Made by a program: the position numbers and the translations under genes. A stretch of 64,000 nucleotides of DNA, from assembly GCA_019635875.1 (NCBI GenBank), contig JAHBYP010000003.1:248001-312000 (forward strand), written 5' to 3'. The DNA is from Alphaproteobacteria bacterium (lineage in GTDB: Bacteria; Pseudomonadota; Alphaproteobacteria; Reyranellales; Reyranellaceae). The notes beneath the pieces were generated by a model that worked only from the letters and a program-made list of their open reading frames with translations, searched no databases and was not told where the DNA came from. Numbering within the stretch: the stretch's first letter is position 1; every line of letters starts with the position of its first letter. Below are positions 28,666 through 38,224 of this stretch, one piece after another.

Positions 28666-29655
28666 CGGGCCTCCTCGTCTCGCTGCGCACGCCGCGCGGC
28701 ATCGCCGTGGCGCTGCTGCTGGTCGGGCTGGCGGTCCTGCCGCTGCTCACCCAGGCCTTCGACCAGCGCTACCTGCTGTCGATCGGCACGCGGGTGGTGA
28801 TCTGGTCGATCGCCGCCATGAGCCTCAACCTGATCCTTGGCTACGGCGGCATGGTGAGCTTCGGCCACGCCGTGTTCTTCGGCGTCGGCGGCTACAGCGT
28901 CGGCATCCTCGCGCATCACGAGGTCTACAGCGGCTGGGTCCAGTGGCCGCTGGGCCTGCTGATCTGCGCCACCTGGGCGGCGGCGGTGGGCGCGCTCAGC
29001 CTGCGCACGCGCGGCGTATACTTCATCATGATCACGCTGGCCTTCGCGCAGCTGGTCTTCTATGTCGGCGTCGGGCTAGAGGCCTATGGCGCCGACGACG
29101 GGCTGAACATCCAGCGCCGCAGCACCTTCTCGGGCCTGATCGACCTGCGCCACCGGCCGAGCTTCTACTGGCTGTGTTACGCCTGCCTGCTGGCGACGCT
29201 CTGGGTCGTCTGGCGCATCGTCAACTCGCGCTTCGGCATGGTGCTGCGCGGCGCCAAGGCCAACGAGACACGCATGCTGGCGCTGGGCTTCCCGGTCTTC
29301 CGCTACCGGCTGACGGCGTTCGTGATCGCCGGCGCGCTGGGCGGCCTGTCCGGCCTGCTGCTCGCCAACCACGACGCCTACATCTCGCCCTCGATGATGT
29401 CCTGGGTGAAGTCGGGTGATCTCATCGTCATCGTCGTGCTCGGCGGCATGGGCAGCCTCACCGGGCCGATCTTCGGCTCGATCGCCTTCTTCGTGCTCGA
29501 GGAATCGCTGAAACCGCTGATCGATCTCGCGCACAAGGGCTGGGGCGAGTACTGGCAGATCGTCTTCGGTCCGCTGCTGGTCCTGGTCGCGCTCTATGCC
29601 CGCGGCGGCATCGATTCGCTGCTCGGCCGGCCGGCGCGCGGCGGCGGAGGCGGCC

Positions 29656-29663
<8 letters not shown>
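28662..29663 (+). CDS. livM: Branched-chain amino acid type ABC transporter permease LivM
   Basis: A 333-residue membrane protein. The LivM hallmark SLNLILGYGGMVSFGHAVFFGVGGY is near residues 50-75, and the coupling loop SRFGMVLRGAKANETRMLALG near residue 190. It overlaps livH (ATGA) and its own end overlaps livG by eight bases, so the four permease and ATPase genes are tightly coupled. Together with the protein at 226 it shows two separate Liv systems in the window. Confidence 0.94.
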
Positions 29664-30419
<756 letters not shown>

Positions 30420-30420
<1 letters not shown>

Positions 30421-31115
30421 TGCTGAGGGTCGCGGGCCTCGAGGCCGCCTATGGCGACAGCCAGGTCCTGTTCGGCATCGACCTGACGGTCGGCCCCGGC
30501 GAAGTCGTCACGCTGATGGGCCGCAACGGCATGGGCAAGACGACCACGGTGCACACCATCATGGGGGTGATGCAGGCGCGCGCCGGCACCGTGACCTTCG
30601 AGGGCGCGCCGATCCACGGCCTGCCCTCCCATCGCATCGCGCGGCTCGGGCTGGGGCTGGTGCCGGAGGGCCGGCAAATCTTCCCCAACCTCTCGGTGCG
30701 CGAGAACCTGATCGCCACCGCCCGCGCCTCGGGCGCGGCGGCCTGGACGCTGCAGCGCGTCTTCGAGTTCTTTCCGCGCCTGGCCGAGCGGCAGGCCAAC
30801 ATGGGCAATCAGCTCTCCGGCGGCGAGCAGCAGATGCTGGCGATCGGCCGCGCGTTGATGACCAATCCGCGCCTGCTGATCCTCGACGAGGCCACCGAAG
30901 GCCTGGCGCCGCTGGTGCGGCAGGAGATCTGGAACGTGCTGGGCCGGCTCAAGCGCGAGGGCCAGTCGATCCTGGTGATCGACAAGAATGTCGGCGTGCT
31001 GCTGGCGCTGGCCGATCACCATCACATCGTCGAGAAGGGGCGCGTGGTGTGGAGCGGCACGTCCGCCGCGCTCGCCGCCGACGTCGAGCTGCAGCACCGG
31101 TATCTGGGCGTCTGA
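30420..31115 (+). CDS. livF: Branched-chain amino acid type ABC transporter ATP-binding protein LivF
   Basis: A 231-residue ABC ATPase starting MLRVAGLEAAYGDSQVLFGIDL. Walker A is GRNGMGKTT, the LivF mark is EGRQIFPNLSVRENL, the signature is LSGGEQQMLAIGRALM and Walker B is LLILDEATEGLAP. Where most LivF proteins have VEQN after Walker B, this one has VIDKNVGVLL. The ATG at 30420 shares its A with the livG stop. It is the last gene of the second Liv operon; a family A repeat follows immediately. Confidence 0.93.
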
Positions 31116-31116
31116 T

Positions 31117-31253
31117 ACCTTCCCCCGCTGGCGGTGGGCGCGAAGCGCCGATGGGGGTGGCTCATGCGCCAATCCTGTTGTTCGTGACTGACCGCTATGC
31201 CGGCACCCCCATCCGCCCTTCGGGCACCTTCCCCCGCAAAGCGGGGGAAGGTA
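31117..31253. repeat. Family A palindromic element, variant copy, between livF and potF
   Basis: Left end TACCTTCCCCCGCTGGCGG, inner GCGCCGATGGGGGTGG matched by GGCACCCCCATCCGCCC, right end CCCCCGCAAAGCGGGGGAAG. The central part differs from the other copies. It begins two bases after the livF stop and separates two transporter operons, but its right end is about 65 bases from the potF start and so does not act as a ribosome site here. Confidence 0.8.
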
Positions 31254-31319
31254 GGGCATAGCCCTTGCCTTCCACAGCACGGCGCCTGAAAGATGCGCCG
31301 AACTCGCCGGGAGATGAAG

Positions 31320-32411
31320 ATGCGCTGTACGCTGCCCCCGCTCGCCCTCGCCGCCGCACTTTCCGCCGCCTTGCCCGCGCTGGCGCAGGATCGCGTCGTC
31401 AACGTCTACAACTGGAACGACTACATCGCCGAGGACGCGGCCAGGAACTTCCAGCAGGTCACCGGCATCAAGGTCAACTACACGACCTATGACGGCAACG
31501 AGATCCTCGACGCCAAGCTCAAGGCCGGCGGCGGCTATGACGTGGTGACGCCGACCGCCTCGCCCTTCTTCGTGCGCCAGCTCGCCGCCGGGCTCTACCA
31601 GAAGCTCGACAAGGCCAAGCTCAAGAACTACGGCAACCTCGATCCCGAGGTGATGAAGGCGCTGGCCAAGTACGATCCCAACAACGAGCACGGCATCCCG
31701 TGGATGTGGGGCACGACGGGGATCGGCTTCAACGTCGAGGCGATCCGCAAGCGCATGCCCGACGCGCCCACAGACAGCCTGCGCATGATCTTCGATCCGG
31801 CCGTGGTGTCGAAGTTCAAGGATTGCGGCGTGATGCTGATGGACAGCCCGACCGACGTGCTGCCGGCGGCGCTGCTCTATCTCGGACTGGATCCCGACAG
31901 CAAGGCGCCGGCCGATCTCGAGAAGGCGCGCGACGCGGTCATGAAGATCCGCCCGAACGTGCGCAAGATCCACACCGGCGAGATCATCGACGCGCTGGCC
32001 GGCGGCGACGTCTGCCTCGCCTTCGCCTATTCCGGCGACATCCTGCAGGCGCGCGACCGCGGCGCCAAGGCGGCGAAGAAGCAGGTCATCGAATACGCCA
32101 TCCCCAAGGAGGGCGCGCAGCTGTGGCTCGACGTGCTGGCGATTCCCAGGAGCGCCAAGAACGCCGACAACGCCCATCGCTGGCTCGACTACATGCTGGA
32201 GCCCAAGGTCGCCGCCGAATCGAGCAACCTCACCGGCTACGCCAACGCCAACCGGCTGGCGCCGCCACTGATGAACAAGGCGGTGTCGGAGAGCCCGCTG
32301 ATCTATCCGCCGCGCGAGGTGCGGGCGAAGTTCTACACCATCAGCGCAGGGGACGCCGATCACACCCGCCTGCGCACCCGCGCCTGGACGATGGTCAAGA
32401 CCGGGCGGTGA
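31320..32411 (+). CDS. potF: Putrescine/spermidine-type periplasmic binding protein (PotF-like)
   Basis: A 363-residue exported protein: signal MRCTLPPLALAAALSAALPALAQ, then DRVVNVYNWNDYIAEDAARNFQQVTGIKVNYTTYDGNEILDAKLKAGGGYDVVTPT, the standard opening of PotD/PotF proteins. HGIPWMWGTTGIGFN and CLAFAYSGDILQA are ligand-cleft segments. The following genes give the E. coli-like order potF-G-H-I, so PotF is the best name. GGGAG at 31309 is six bases before ATG 31320, favouring this start over ATG 31314. It binds a polyamine or a related amine for uptake. Confidence 0.9.
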   Translation: MRCTLPPLALAAALSAALPALAQDRVVNVYNWNDYIAEDAARNFQQVTGIKVNYTTYDGNEILDAKLKAGGGYDVVTPTASPFFVRQLAAGLYQKLDKAKLKNYGNLDPEVMKALAKYDPNNEHGIPWMWGTTGIGFNVEAIRKRMPDAPTDSLRMIFDPAVVSKFKDCGVMLMDSPTDVLPAALLYLGLDPDSKAPADLEKARDAVMKIRPNVRKIHTGEIIDALAGGDVCLAFAYSGDILQARDRGAKAAKKQVIEYAIPKEGAQLWLDVLAIPRSAKNADNAHRWLDYMLEPKVAAESSNLTGYANANRLAPPLMNKAVSESPLIYPPREVRAKFYTISAGDADHTRLRTRAWTMVKTGR

Positions 32412-33496
32412 CGGACGACGTCGACACGCTGTCTCCCCTGCGCGTCGTCGGGCTGCGCAAGCGCTTCGGCGACGTCGCCGCCGTATCCGGGGTGTCGTTC
32501 CATATCGCCAAGGGCGAGCGCCTGGCGCTGCTCGGCGAATCGGGCTGCGGCAAGACCACGCTGCTGCGCATGATCGCCGGCTTCGAGCGGCCGGACGCGG
32601 GCCGCATCCTGGTCGAGGGCCGGGACATCACCGACCTGCCGCCCTACGAGCGGCCGGTGAACATGATGTTCCAGTCCTACGCGCTCTTCCCGCACATGAA
32701 CGTCGCGCGCAATGTCGGCTTCGGCCTGGTGCAGGAGGGCGTCGCCCGGGCCGAGATCGCCCGCCGCGTCGAGGAGGCGCTCGACCTGGTGCAGATGGCG
32801 CATCTCGGCGGGCGCCGACCCGACCAGCTCTCAGGCGGCCAGCGCCAGCGCGTGGCGCTGGCGCGCGCTATCGTCAAGCGCCCCAAGCTGCTGCTGCTCG
32901 ACGAGCCGATGGCGGCGCTCGATCGCAAGCTGCGCGAGCGCACCCGGCTGGAGCTTGTCGAACTGCAGCAGCGCCTCGGCATCGCCTTCGTTATCGTCAC
33001 CCACGACCAGGACGAGGCGATGAGCATGGCGAGCAGCGTCGCGGTGATGGACAAAGGCGGCATTGCCCAGTTCGGCACGCCGACGTCGATCTACGAGCAG
33101 CCCGCCAGCCGCTTCGTCGCCGAGTTCTTCGGCGGCGCCAATATCCTCGAGGGCGAGGCACGCGCCTCCACGCTCGTGCGCTGCGCGATGCTGGGCATCG
33201 ATATCGTGACCATGCCGACTCAAGGTATCGACGATGGCCGGACGATCGGCCTGGCAATCCGTCCGGAGCGCATCGCGCTGTCCCGCGACAGGCCCGAGGA
33301 TATCGACAACATCGCACAAGGCGAGGTGCGCGAGGTGTCCTATCTCGGCGACCGCTCGATCTGCCACGTCGAGATGGCAGTCGGCCTGACGATGCGCGCC
33401 GCGATCGACACGCGCTACGGCAAGCCGCGGCCCGGGCCCGGCGAGAAGGTCTGGCTCGCCTGGACGGCGCGCGACACCATCGTGCTGCGCGACTGA
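32408..33496 (+). CDS. potG: Polyamine ABC transporter ATP-binding protein (PotG-like)
   Basis: A 362-residue ATPase with the usual CUT1-like layout. The ATPase domain has GESGCGKTT, the Q-loop FQSYALFPHM, the signature LSGGQRQRVALARAI, Walker B LLLLDEPMAALD and switch VTHDQDEA. A C-terminal TOBE domain begins near residue 280 (LAIRPERIALS). The GTG start at 32408 overlaps the potF stop (GTGA). It powers the polyamine importer formed with the next two permeases. Confidence 0.92.
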   Translation: MTDDVDTLSPLRVVGLRKRFGDVAAVSGVSFHIAKGERLALLGESGCGKTTLLRMIAGFERPDAGRILVEGRDITDLPPYERPVNMMFQSYALFPHMNVARNVGFGLVQEGVARAEIARRVEEALDLVQMAHLGGRRPDQLSGGQRQRVALARAIVKRPKLLLLDEPMAALDRKLRERTRLELVELQQRLGIAFVIVTHDQDEAMSMASSVAVMDKGGIAQFGTPTSIYEQPASRFVAEFFGGANILEGEARASTLVRCAMLGIDIVTMPTQGIDDGRTIGLAIRPERIALSRDRPEDIDNIAQGEVREVSYLGDRSICHVEMAVGLTMRAAIDTRYGKPRPGPGEKVWLAWTARDTIVLRD

Positions 33497-33497
33497 C

Positions 33498-34370
33498 ATG
33501 GCGGCACGGCCCTCCGATTCGATGAAGCTCGCCCGCGTGGTGGTCGTCGGGCCGCCCTTCGTCTGGCTGCTGCTGTTCTTCCTCGCGCCCTTCGTCATCG
33601 TCGCGGCGATCAGCCTCGGCCAGAACGCGCCCGACGCCGCGCCGCCGGTGGCGATGGCCGGCACGGTGCGCAACTACGCCTTCCTGTTCTCCGATGCGCT
33701 CTACGTCGATGCCTATCTCAGCTCGCTGCGCATCGCGGCGATCGCCACGCTGCTGACGCTCTTGATCGGCTACCCGATGGCCTATGCCATCGCCACGGCG
33801 CCACCGTCGCGGCGGCCGATCTTCTTGATGCTGGTGATCCTGCCGTTCTGGACCTCGTTCCTGATCCGCGTCTACGCCTGGCGCGGGCTCCTGTCGGAGA
33901 ACGGACTGGTCAACGCCGCCATCCGCAGCATCGGAATCAGCGGCGATCCCGGCTCGATCCTCGGCACCGAGTGGGCGATCTATCTGGGCATCGTCTATGC
34001 GTACCTGCCGTTCATGGTCCTGCCGCTCTACGCTTCGCTGGAGAAGCTCGACCGCTCGCTGCTCGAGGCCGCGGCCGACCTTGGCGCCAAGCCGTGGCGC
34101 GCCTTTCTCGCGATCACGCTGCCGTTGTCGCTGCCCGGCATCGTCGCCGGTTGCCTGCTGGTGTTCATCCCGGCGGTCGGCGAGTTCGTGATCCCCGACC
34201 TGCTGGGCGGCACCGAGACGCTGATGATCGGCAAGGTGCTGTGGGACGAGTTCTTCTCCAACAGCGACTGGCCGCTGGCCTCGGCCGTGGCAGTGCTGAT
34301 GCTGCTCGTCCTGCTGGTGCCGATCGCGCTGTATCAGCGCCTGCGCGCACGCGAGCTCGGTGGACGATGA
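33498..34370 (+). CDS. potH: Polyamine ABC transporter permease (PotH-like)
   Basis: A 290-residue inner-membrane permease with six predicted helices. It contains the first-permease motif LPFWTSFLIRVYAWRGLLSENGLVN and the EAA coupling loop EKLDRSLLEAAADLGAKPWRAFLAITLPLSLPGI. The ATG is one base after the potG stop. The next permease gene is separated from it by a family A repeat, although the two proteins must be made together. Confidence 0.93.
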   Translation: MAARPSDSMKLARVVVVGPPFVWLLLFFLAPFVIVAAISLGQNAPDAAPPVAMAGTVRNYAFLFSDALYVDAYLSSLRIAAIATLLTLLIGYPMAYAIATAPPSRRPIFLMLVILPFWTSFLIRVYAWRGLLSENGLVNAAIRSIGISGDPGSILGTEWAIYLGIVYAYLPFMVLPLYASLEKLDRSLLEAAADLGAKPWRAFLAITLPLSLPGIVAGCLLVFIPAVGEFVIPDLLGGTETLMIGKVLWDEFFSNSDWPLASAVAVLMLLVLLVPIALYQRLRARELGGR

Positions 34371-34393
34371 TGTCGGGTGAGCGCATCACCGCT

Positions 34394-34519
34394 TTACCTT
34401 CCCCCGGAGGGGGAAGTTGGCGCGCAGCGCCGGATGGGGGGTGTCGAAGACGGACTCCGGCGTTCGTCCTGGACATCCCCCTTCCGCCCTTCGGACACCT
34501 TCCCCCTCCGGGGGAAGGG
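34394..34519. repeat. Family A palindromic element inside the pot operon
   Basis: Left end TACCTTCCCCCGGAGGGGG, right end CCTCCGGGGGAAGGG, inner arms GGGGTGTCGAAGACGGAC and GTCCTGGACATCCCCC. It sits between potH (stop 34370) and potI (ATG 34528). The right end runs directly into GGGGAAGGGAGGGG, which ends five bases before the potI ATG and is the only ribosome-site candidate. Confidence 0.88.
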
Positions 34520-34527
34520 AGGGGCAC

Positions 34528-35316
34528 ATGACCCGCTTCCCGCTCGCGGCGCTGGCCTTCGGCTATGCCTTCCTCTACCTGCCGATCGCCTCGGTGATCG
34601 TCTACTCGTTCAACGAGTCGCGGCTGGTCACGGTGTGGAGCGGCTTCTCGACCAAATGGTGGAGCGCGCTCATCGCCAACCAGGCGATGATCGACGCGGC
34701 GCTGCTATCGCTGCGCATCGCCCTGGTCAACGCCTGCGCCGCGACGGTGCTGGGCACGCTGGCGGGCATCGCGCTGGCGCGCCACCCACGATTTGTCGGG
34801 CGTTCGCTCTTCGTCGCCCTGGCGATCGCACCACTGGTGATGCCCGAGGTGATCATGGGCATCTCCATGCTGCTGCTGTTCGTCGGACTGGAGCGATATG
34901 TCGGCTGGCCCGAGCGCGGCTTCGCGACCATCGCCATCGCCCATATCACCTTCTCGATGGCCTATGTCGCGGTGGTTGTGCAGGCGCGACTGGCCGATTT
35001 CGACCGTTCGCTCGAGGAAGCGGCGATGGATCTGGGCGCGCGGCCCTTCACGGTGTTCCGCTCCATCACCCTGCCGCTGATCGCCCCGGCGCTGGTGTCG
35101 GGCTGGCTGCTGGCCTTTACGCTGTCGCTTGATGACCTGATCCTGACGCAGTTCGTCGCCGGCGCGGCCTCGCAAACATTGCCCATGGCGGTCTATTCCA
35201 GCGTGCGACTCGGTCTCAACCCGCAGATCAACGTGATCGCCACGATCGTGATCGCGGTATCGACGATCGGCCTGGTGACGTCTGCCCTGCTGCTGCGCCG
35301 AAGGCGTCGCGCCTGA
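34528..35316 (+). CDS. potI: Polyamine ABC transporter permease (PotI-like)
   Basis: A 262-residue inner-membrane permease, six helices, starting MTRFPLAALAFGYAFLYLPIASVIVYSFNESRL, the usual PotC/PotI N-terminus. The EAA loop is FDRSLEEAAMDLGARPFTVFRSITLPLIAPAL, followed by the family motif FTLSLDDLILTQF. It completes the potFGHI-type importer. Its start is set by the repeat-derived purine tract just upstream. Confidence 0.93.
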   Translation: MTRFPLAALAFGYAFLYLPIASVIVYSFNESRLVTVWSGFSTKWWSALIANQAMIDAALLSLRIALVNACAATVLGTLAGIALARHPRFVGRSLFVALAIAPLVMPEVIMGISMLLLFVGLERYVGWPERGFATIAIAHITFSMAYVAVVVQARLADFDRSLEEAAMDLGARPFTVFRSITLPLIAPALVSGWLLAFTLSLDDLILTQFVAGAASQTLPMAVYSSVRLGLNPQINVIATIVIAVSTIGLVTSALLLRRRRRA

Positions 35317-35364
35317 GGCTCGAACTGGAGTACGCTGTCACCGACAGGCAAGTCGGAGGGAGCC

Positions 35365-36705
35365 ATGGCCAAGCGCGAACGCGGCATGCACGAACTCTAC
35401 ACGGACGATCCCGAGCGCGCCGACGCGCTGGTATTCGGCCGGCGCACCGGCCGCTCGCGGCGCGGCTTCCTCAAGGGCGCCGGCCTCGCCAGCATGGGCG
35501 CGGCGCTGGGCGCCACCATCCCCTTCGCCGGCAACATGCCGGCCGGCCTCGTGCCGGCGGCGCTGGCGCAGGGCGCGGCGGCGCCCAAGGGCCCGAAGAT
35601 CCTGAAGATGGACGGCAAGGCCGATCTCATCGTGCTCGGCGACCGGCCGCTGGTCGCCGAGACGCCGGCGGAAATGATGGACGACGAGGTCACGCCGACC
35701 GAGAAGTTCTACATCCGCAACAACGGCACGCCACCCGACGCGGCGAAGATGCCGTCCGATCCGCGCGCCTGGAAGCTCAAGGTCGACGGCGAGGTCGACA
35801 AGCCGCTGGAGATCAGCCTCGGCGAACTGATGGCGCGCTACGAGGCGGTGTCGCACAAGCTGCAGCTGGAATGCGGCGGCAATGGCCGCGCCTTCTTCAC
35901 GCCCGAGGCGCGCGGCAACCAGTGGACCAACGGCGGGGCCGGTTGCGCCGAGTGGACCGGTGTGAGGCTGGCCGACGTGCTGAAGGCCGCGGGCCTGAAA
36001 TCCACCGCCGTGTACACCGGCCACTACGGCGCCGACGTTCATCTCTCGGGCGACCCGGCGAAACCGACGATCTCGCGCGGCATGCGCATGGTCAAGGCGA
36101 TGGATCCGCACACGCTCATCGCGTTTCGCATGAACGGCAAGGAGATCCCGCTGATCCACGGCGGGCCGGTGCGGCTGGTCGTGCCAGGCTGGGCCGGCTC
36201 GCTGTCGGCGAAGTGGCTCACGCGCATCTGGATCCGCGACAAGGAGCATGATGGCCCGGGCATGGGCGGCTTCTCCTACCGCGTGACCAAGGCGCCGATG
36301 ATTCCCGGCGACAAGGGCGACCCGAAGAACATGGCGATCCTCGAATCGATGCCGGTGCGCTCGATCGTCACCTTCCCGGCGCATGGCGCGCGCCTGCCCA
36401 AGGGCACGAGCAAGATCGACCTGCGCGGCTCGGCCTGGGCCGGCGACAACTCGATCCAGTCGGTCGAGATCTCGGTCGACTACGGCGTCACCTGGACCAA
36501 GGCCGAGGTCAAGGCACCGGCCAACAGGTTCGCCTTCCAGCGCTTCAGCGCATCGGTCCCGGTGCCCAGCGCCGGCTACTACGAGGTCTGGGCCAAGGCC
36601 ACGGATTCCAGCGGCAAGACCCAGCCCTTCCAGGCCGGCAACTGGAATCCGCAGGGCTATGGCGGCAATCCGGTCAGCCGGGTGGCGGTGCTGATCGAGG
36701 CCTGA
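35365..36705 (+). CDS. Sulfite-oxidase-family molybdenum enzyme (sulfite dehydrogenase-like)
   Basis: A 446-residue protein with a twin-arginine signal (GRSRRGFLKGAGLASMGAALG), so it is exported folded to the periplasm. The molybdenum ligand is Cys170 in LQLECGGNGRAFF, followed by WTNGGAGCAEWTGVRLADVL of the oxidoreductase molybdopterin-binding domain; the C-terminal third is the dimerisation domain (GSAWAGDNSIQSVEISVDYGVTW). The next gene encodes a c-type cytochrome, as in SorAB and SoxCD. It probably oxidises sulfite or a related sulfur compound and passes electrons to that cytochrome. SorA-like is a better fit than SoxC because the partner is a small monohaem protein. Confidence 0.87.
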   Translation: MAKRERGMHELYTDDPERADALVFGRRTGRSRRGFLKGAGLASMGAALGATIPFAGNMPAGLVPAALAQGAAAPKGPKILKMDGKADLIVLGDRPLVAETPAEMMDDEVTPTEKFYIRNNGTPPDAAKMPSDPRAWKLKVDGEVDKPLEISLGELMARYEAVSHKLQLECGGNGRAFFTPEARGNQWTNGGAGCAEWTGVRLADVLKAAGLKSTAVYTGHYGADVHLSGDPAKPTISRGMRMVKAMDPHTLIAFRMNGKEIPLIHGGPVRLVVPGWAGSLSAKWLTRIWIRDKEHDGPGMGGFSYRVTKAPMIPGDKGDPKNMAILESMPVRSIVTFPAHGARLPKGTSKIDLRGSAWAGDNSIQSVEISVDYGVTWTKAEVKAPANRFAFQRFSASVPVPSAGYYEVWAKATDSSGKTQPFQAGNWNPQGYGGNPVSRVAVLIEA

Positions 36706-37157
36706 TGAAGCTGACCATCGTGATCGCGGCCGGCATCCTGACGCTGGCCGCCCTGATGCTGCTCGACCGCGCTGGAAGCTTCCGTCCGCCGGCCGAGCCG
36801 CTGGTGGCCGCCAAACCCGCGACGATCGGTTCGTCGCCCATCGCGGCCAGCGGCAAGGCGCTGCCCAAGGCGCTGCCCGCCGATGTGCGCCACCAGGACA
36901 CGGTCGAGACCATGCCCTCGGGCAAAGGCCAGGAGGAGACCTTCTATCTCTGCGCCGCCTGCCACGGCACGGCGCTGATCAAGGCCCAGGGGATGACCCG
37001 CGACGGCTGGGAGTCGACCTTCCAGTACATGGTAGACCGCCACGGCATGGCCGATCCAGACAGGGCCGACCGCGACCTGATCGTCGACTACCTCGCCGAG
37101 CACTTCCCGCCCCGCCGGCGCGGCCGCGGCCAGGACAATCCGTTCCTGAAGAACTGA
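36705..37157 (+). CDS. Monohaem cytochrome c, partner of the sulfite-dehydrogenase-like enzyme
   Basis: A 150-residue protein with an N-terminal membrane/signal helix (LTIVIAAGILTLAALMLL) and one haem-attachment motif CAACH at residues 83-87. The C-terminal part (MTRDGWESTFQYMVDRHGMAD and DLIVDYLAEHF) is typical of small SorB-like cytochromes. The start ATG shares one base with the stop of the molybdoenzyme gene, so the two are co-translated. It should accept electrons from the molybdoenzyme in the periplasm. Confidence 0.88.
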   Translation: MKLTIVIAAGILTLAALMLLDRAGSFRPPAEPLVAAKPATIGSSPIAASGKALPKALPADVRHQDTVETMPSGKGQEETFYLCAACHGTALIKAQGMTRDGWESTFQYMVDRHGMADPDRADRDLIVDYLAEHFPPRRRGRGQDNPFLKN

Positions 37158-37186
37158 CCCTTCCCGTCTCCCCGTGAAGTCGGAAT

Positions 37187-37257
37187 AGGAGTGTTCCACA
37201 GCCATGCGCCGCACACCCTTGCCCTCCGCGGCAAGCGGTGATTAGTGTGCGGCTTTA
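37187..37257 (+). promoter_or_regulatory. Folded leader with short peptide frame before pyrB
   Basis: Two nested inverted repeats lie just upstream of pyrB: an outer GCCGCACAC (37208-37216) / GTGTGCGGC (37245-37253) and an inner CTTGCC (37218-37223) / GGCAAG (37230-37235). The outer arm ends four bases before the pyrB ATG, leaving no ordinary ribosome site for pyrB. An AGGAG (37187-37191) precedes a 13-codon frame ATG 37204 to TAG 37245 that covers the hairpin. This could be an attenuator in which translation of the leader opens the stem; no test is possible here. Confidence 0.45.
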
Positions 37258-38223
37258 ATGACAATGCGCTCCCTCTCCGTCTCGATGCCGCGCGACCTGC
37301 TGGGCATCGAGGGACTTTCGGCCGCGTCGATCTCGGCCCTGCTCGACCTTTCCGAGACCTACATCGACACCAACCGCTCGCTGGTGAAGCGGCGCGACAC
37401 GCTGTCGGGCCGCACGGTGATCAACCTGTTCTTCGAGGCCTCGACGCGCACGCGCACCTCCTTCGAGGTCGCCGCCAAGCGCCTGGGTGCCGACGTCATC
37501 AACATGGAGGTCGCCGCCTCCTCGGTGAAGAAGGGCGAGACGCTGCTCGACACCGCCATGACGCTCAACGCCATGCTGCCCGACGCGCTGGTGGTACGAC
37601 ACCAGGATTCGGGCGCCGTGAACCTGCTGGCGCAGAAGGTCAACTGCTCGGTGATCAACGGCGGCGACGGCTCGCACGAGCATCCCACGCAGGCCCTGCT
37701 CGACGCGCTCACCATCCGCCGCCGCAAGGGCAAGCTCGAAGGCCTGCTGGTGGCGATCTGCGGCGACATCCTGCACAGCCGCGTGGCGCGCTCGAACATC
37801 CACCTGCTGAAGATCATGGGCGCGCAGGTGCGCGTCGTCGGACCGGCGACCCTGATGCCCACCGACATCGATCGCATGGGCGTCGAGGTGCACTACAGCA
37901 TGCGCACCGGTCTGAAGGACGTCGACATCGTGATGATGCTGCGCCTGCAGACCGAGCGCATGAGCGGCTCCTTCGTGCCTTCGGTCAGCGAGTATTTCCG
38001 CTTCTTCGGGCTCGACGAGGAGAAAATGAAGGTGACAAGGCCGGGCGCGCTGATCATGCATCCCGGCCCGATGAACCGCGGCGTCGAGATCGACTCGGCG
38101 GTCGCCGACGACCTGCAGCGCAGCGTCATCCACGAGCAGGTCGAGATGGGCGTCGCGGTGCGCATGGCCTGCCTCGACGCGCTGATCGGCGGCCGGCGCA
38201 ACGCGCTGCCGGGGGCCGCCTGA
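37258..38223 (+). CDS. pyrB: Aspartate carbamoyltransferase catalytic subunit PyrB
   Basis: A 321-residue enzyme that joins carbamoyl phosphate and aspartate in pyrimidine synthesis. The carbamoyl-phosphate motif [13 protein letters not shown] is near residues 58-70, with [11 protein letters not shown] near residue 145 and the aspartate-binding [12 protein letters not shown] near residue 270. Length is normal. It is followed after one base by a dihydroorotase homologue that lacks metal ligands, an arrangement known from bacteria in which PyrB needs a non-catalytic PyrC-like partner. Confidence 0.96.
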   Translation: MTMRSLSVSMPRDLLGIEGLSAASISALLDLSETYIDTNRSLVKRRDTLSGRTVINLFFEASTRTRTSFEVAAKRLGADVINMEVAASSVKKGETLLDTAMTLNAMLPDALVVRHQDSGAVNLLAQKVNCSVINGGDGSHEHPTQALLDALTIRRRKGKLEGLLVAICGDILHSRVARSNIHLLKIMGAQVRVVGPATLMPTDIDRMGVEVHYSMRTGLKDVDIVMMLRLQTERMSGSFVPSVSEYFRFFGLDEEKMKVTRPGALIMHPGPMNRGVEIDSAVADDLQRSVIHEQVEMGVAVRMACLDALIGGRRNALPGAA

Positions 38224-38224
38224 G

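Noticed and set aside
35365-37157. Molybdoenzyme and cytochrome as SoxCD of a full sulfur-oxidation system
   Set aside because: No soxXYZAB genes are near and the cytochrome is a small monohaem protein, which fits a SorAB-like sulfite dehydrogenase better.
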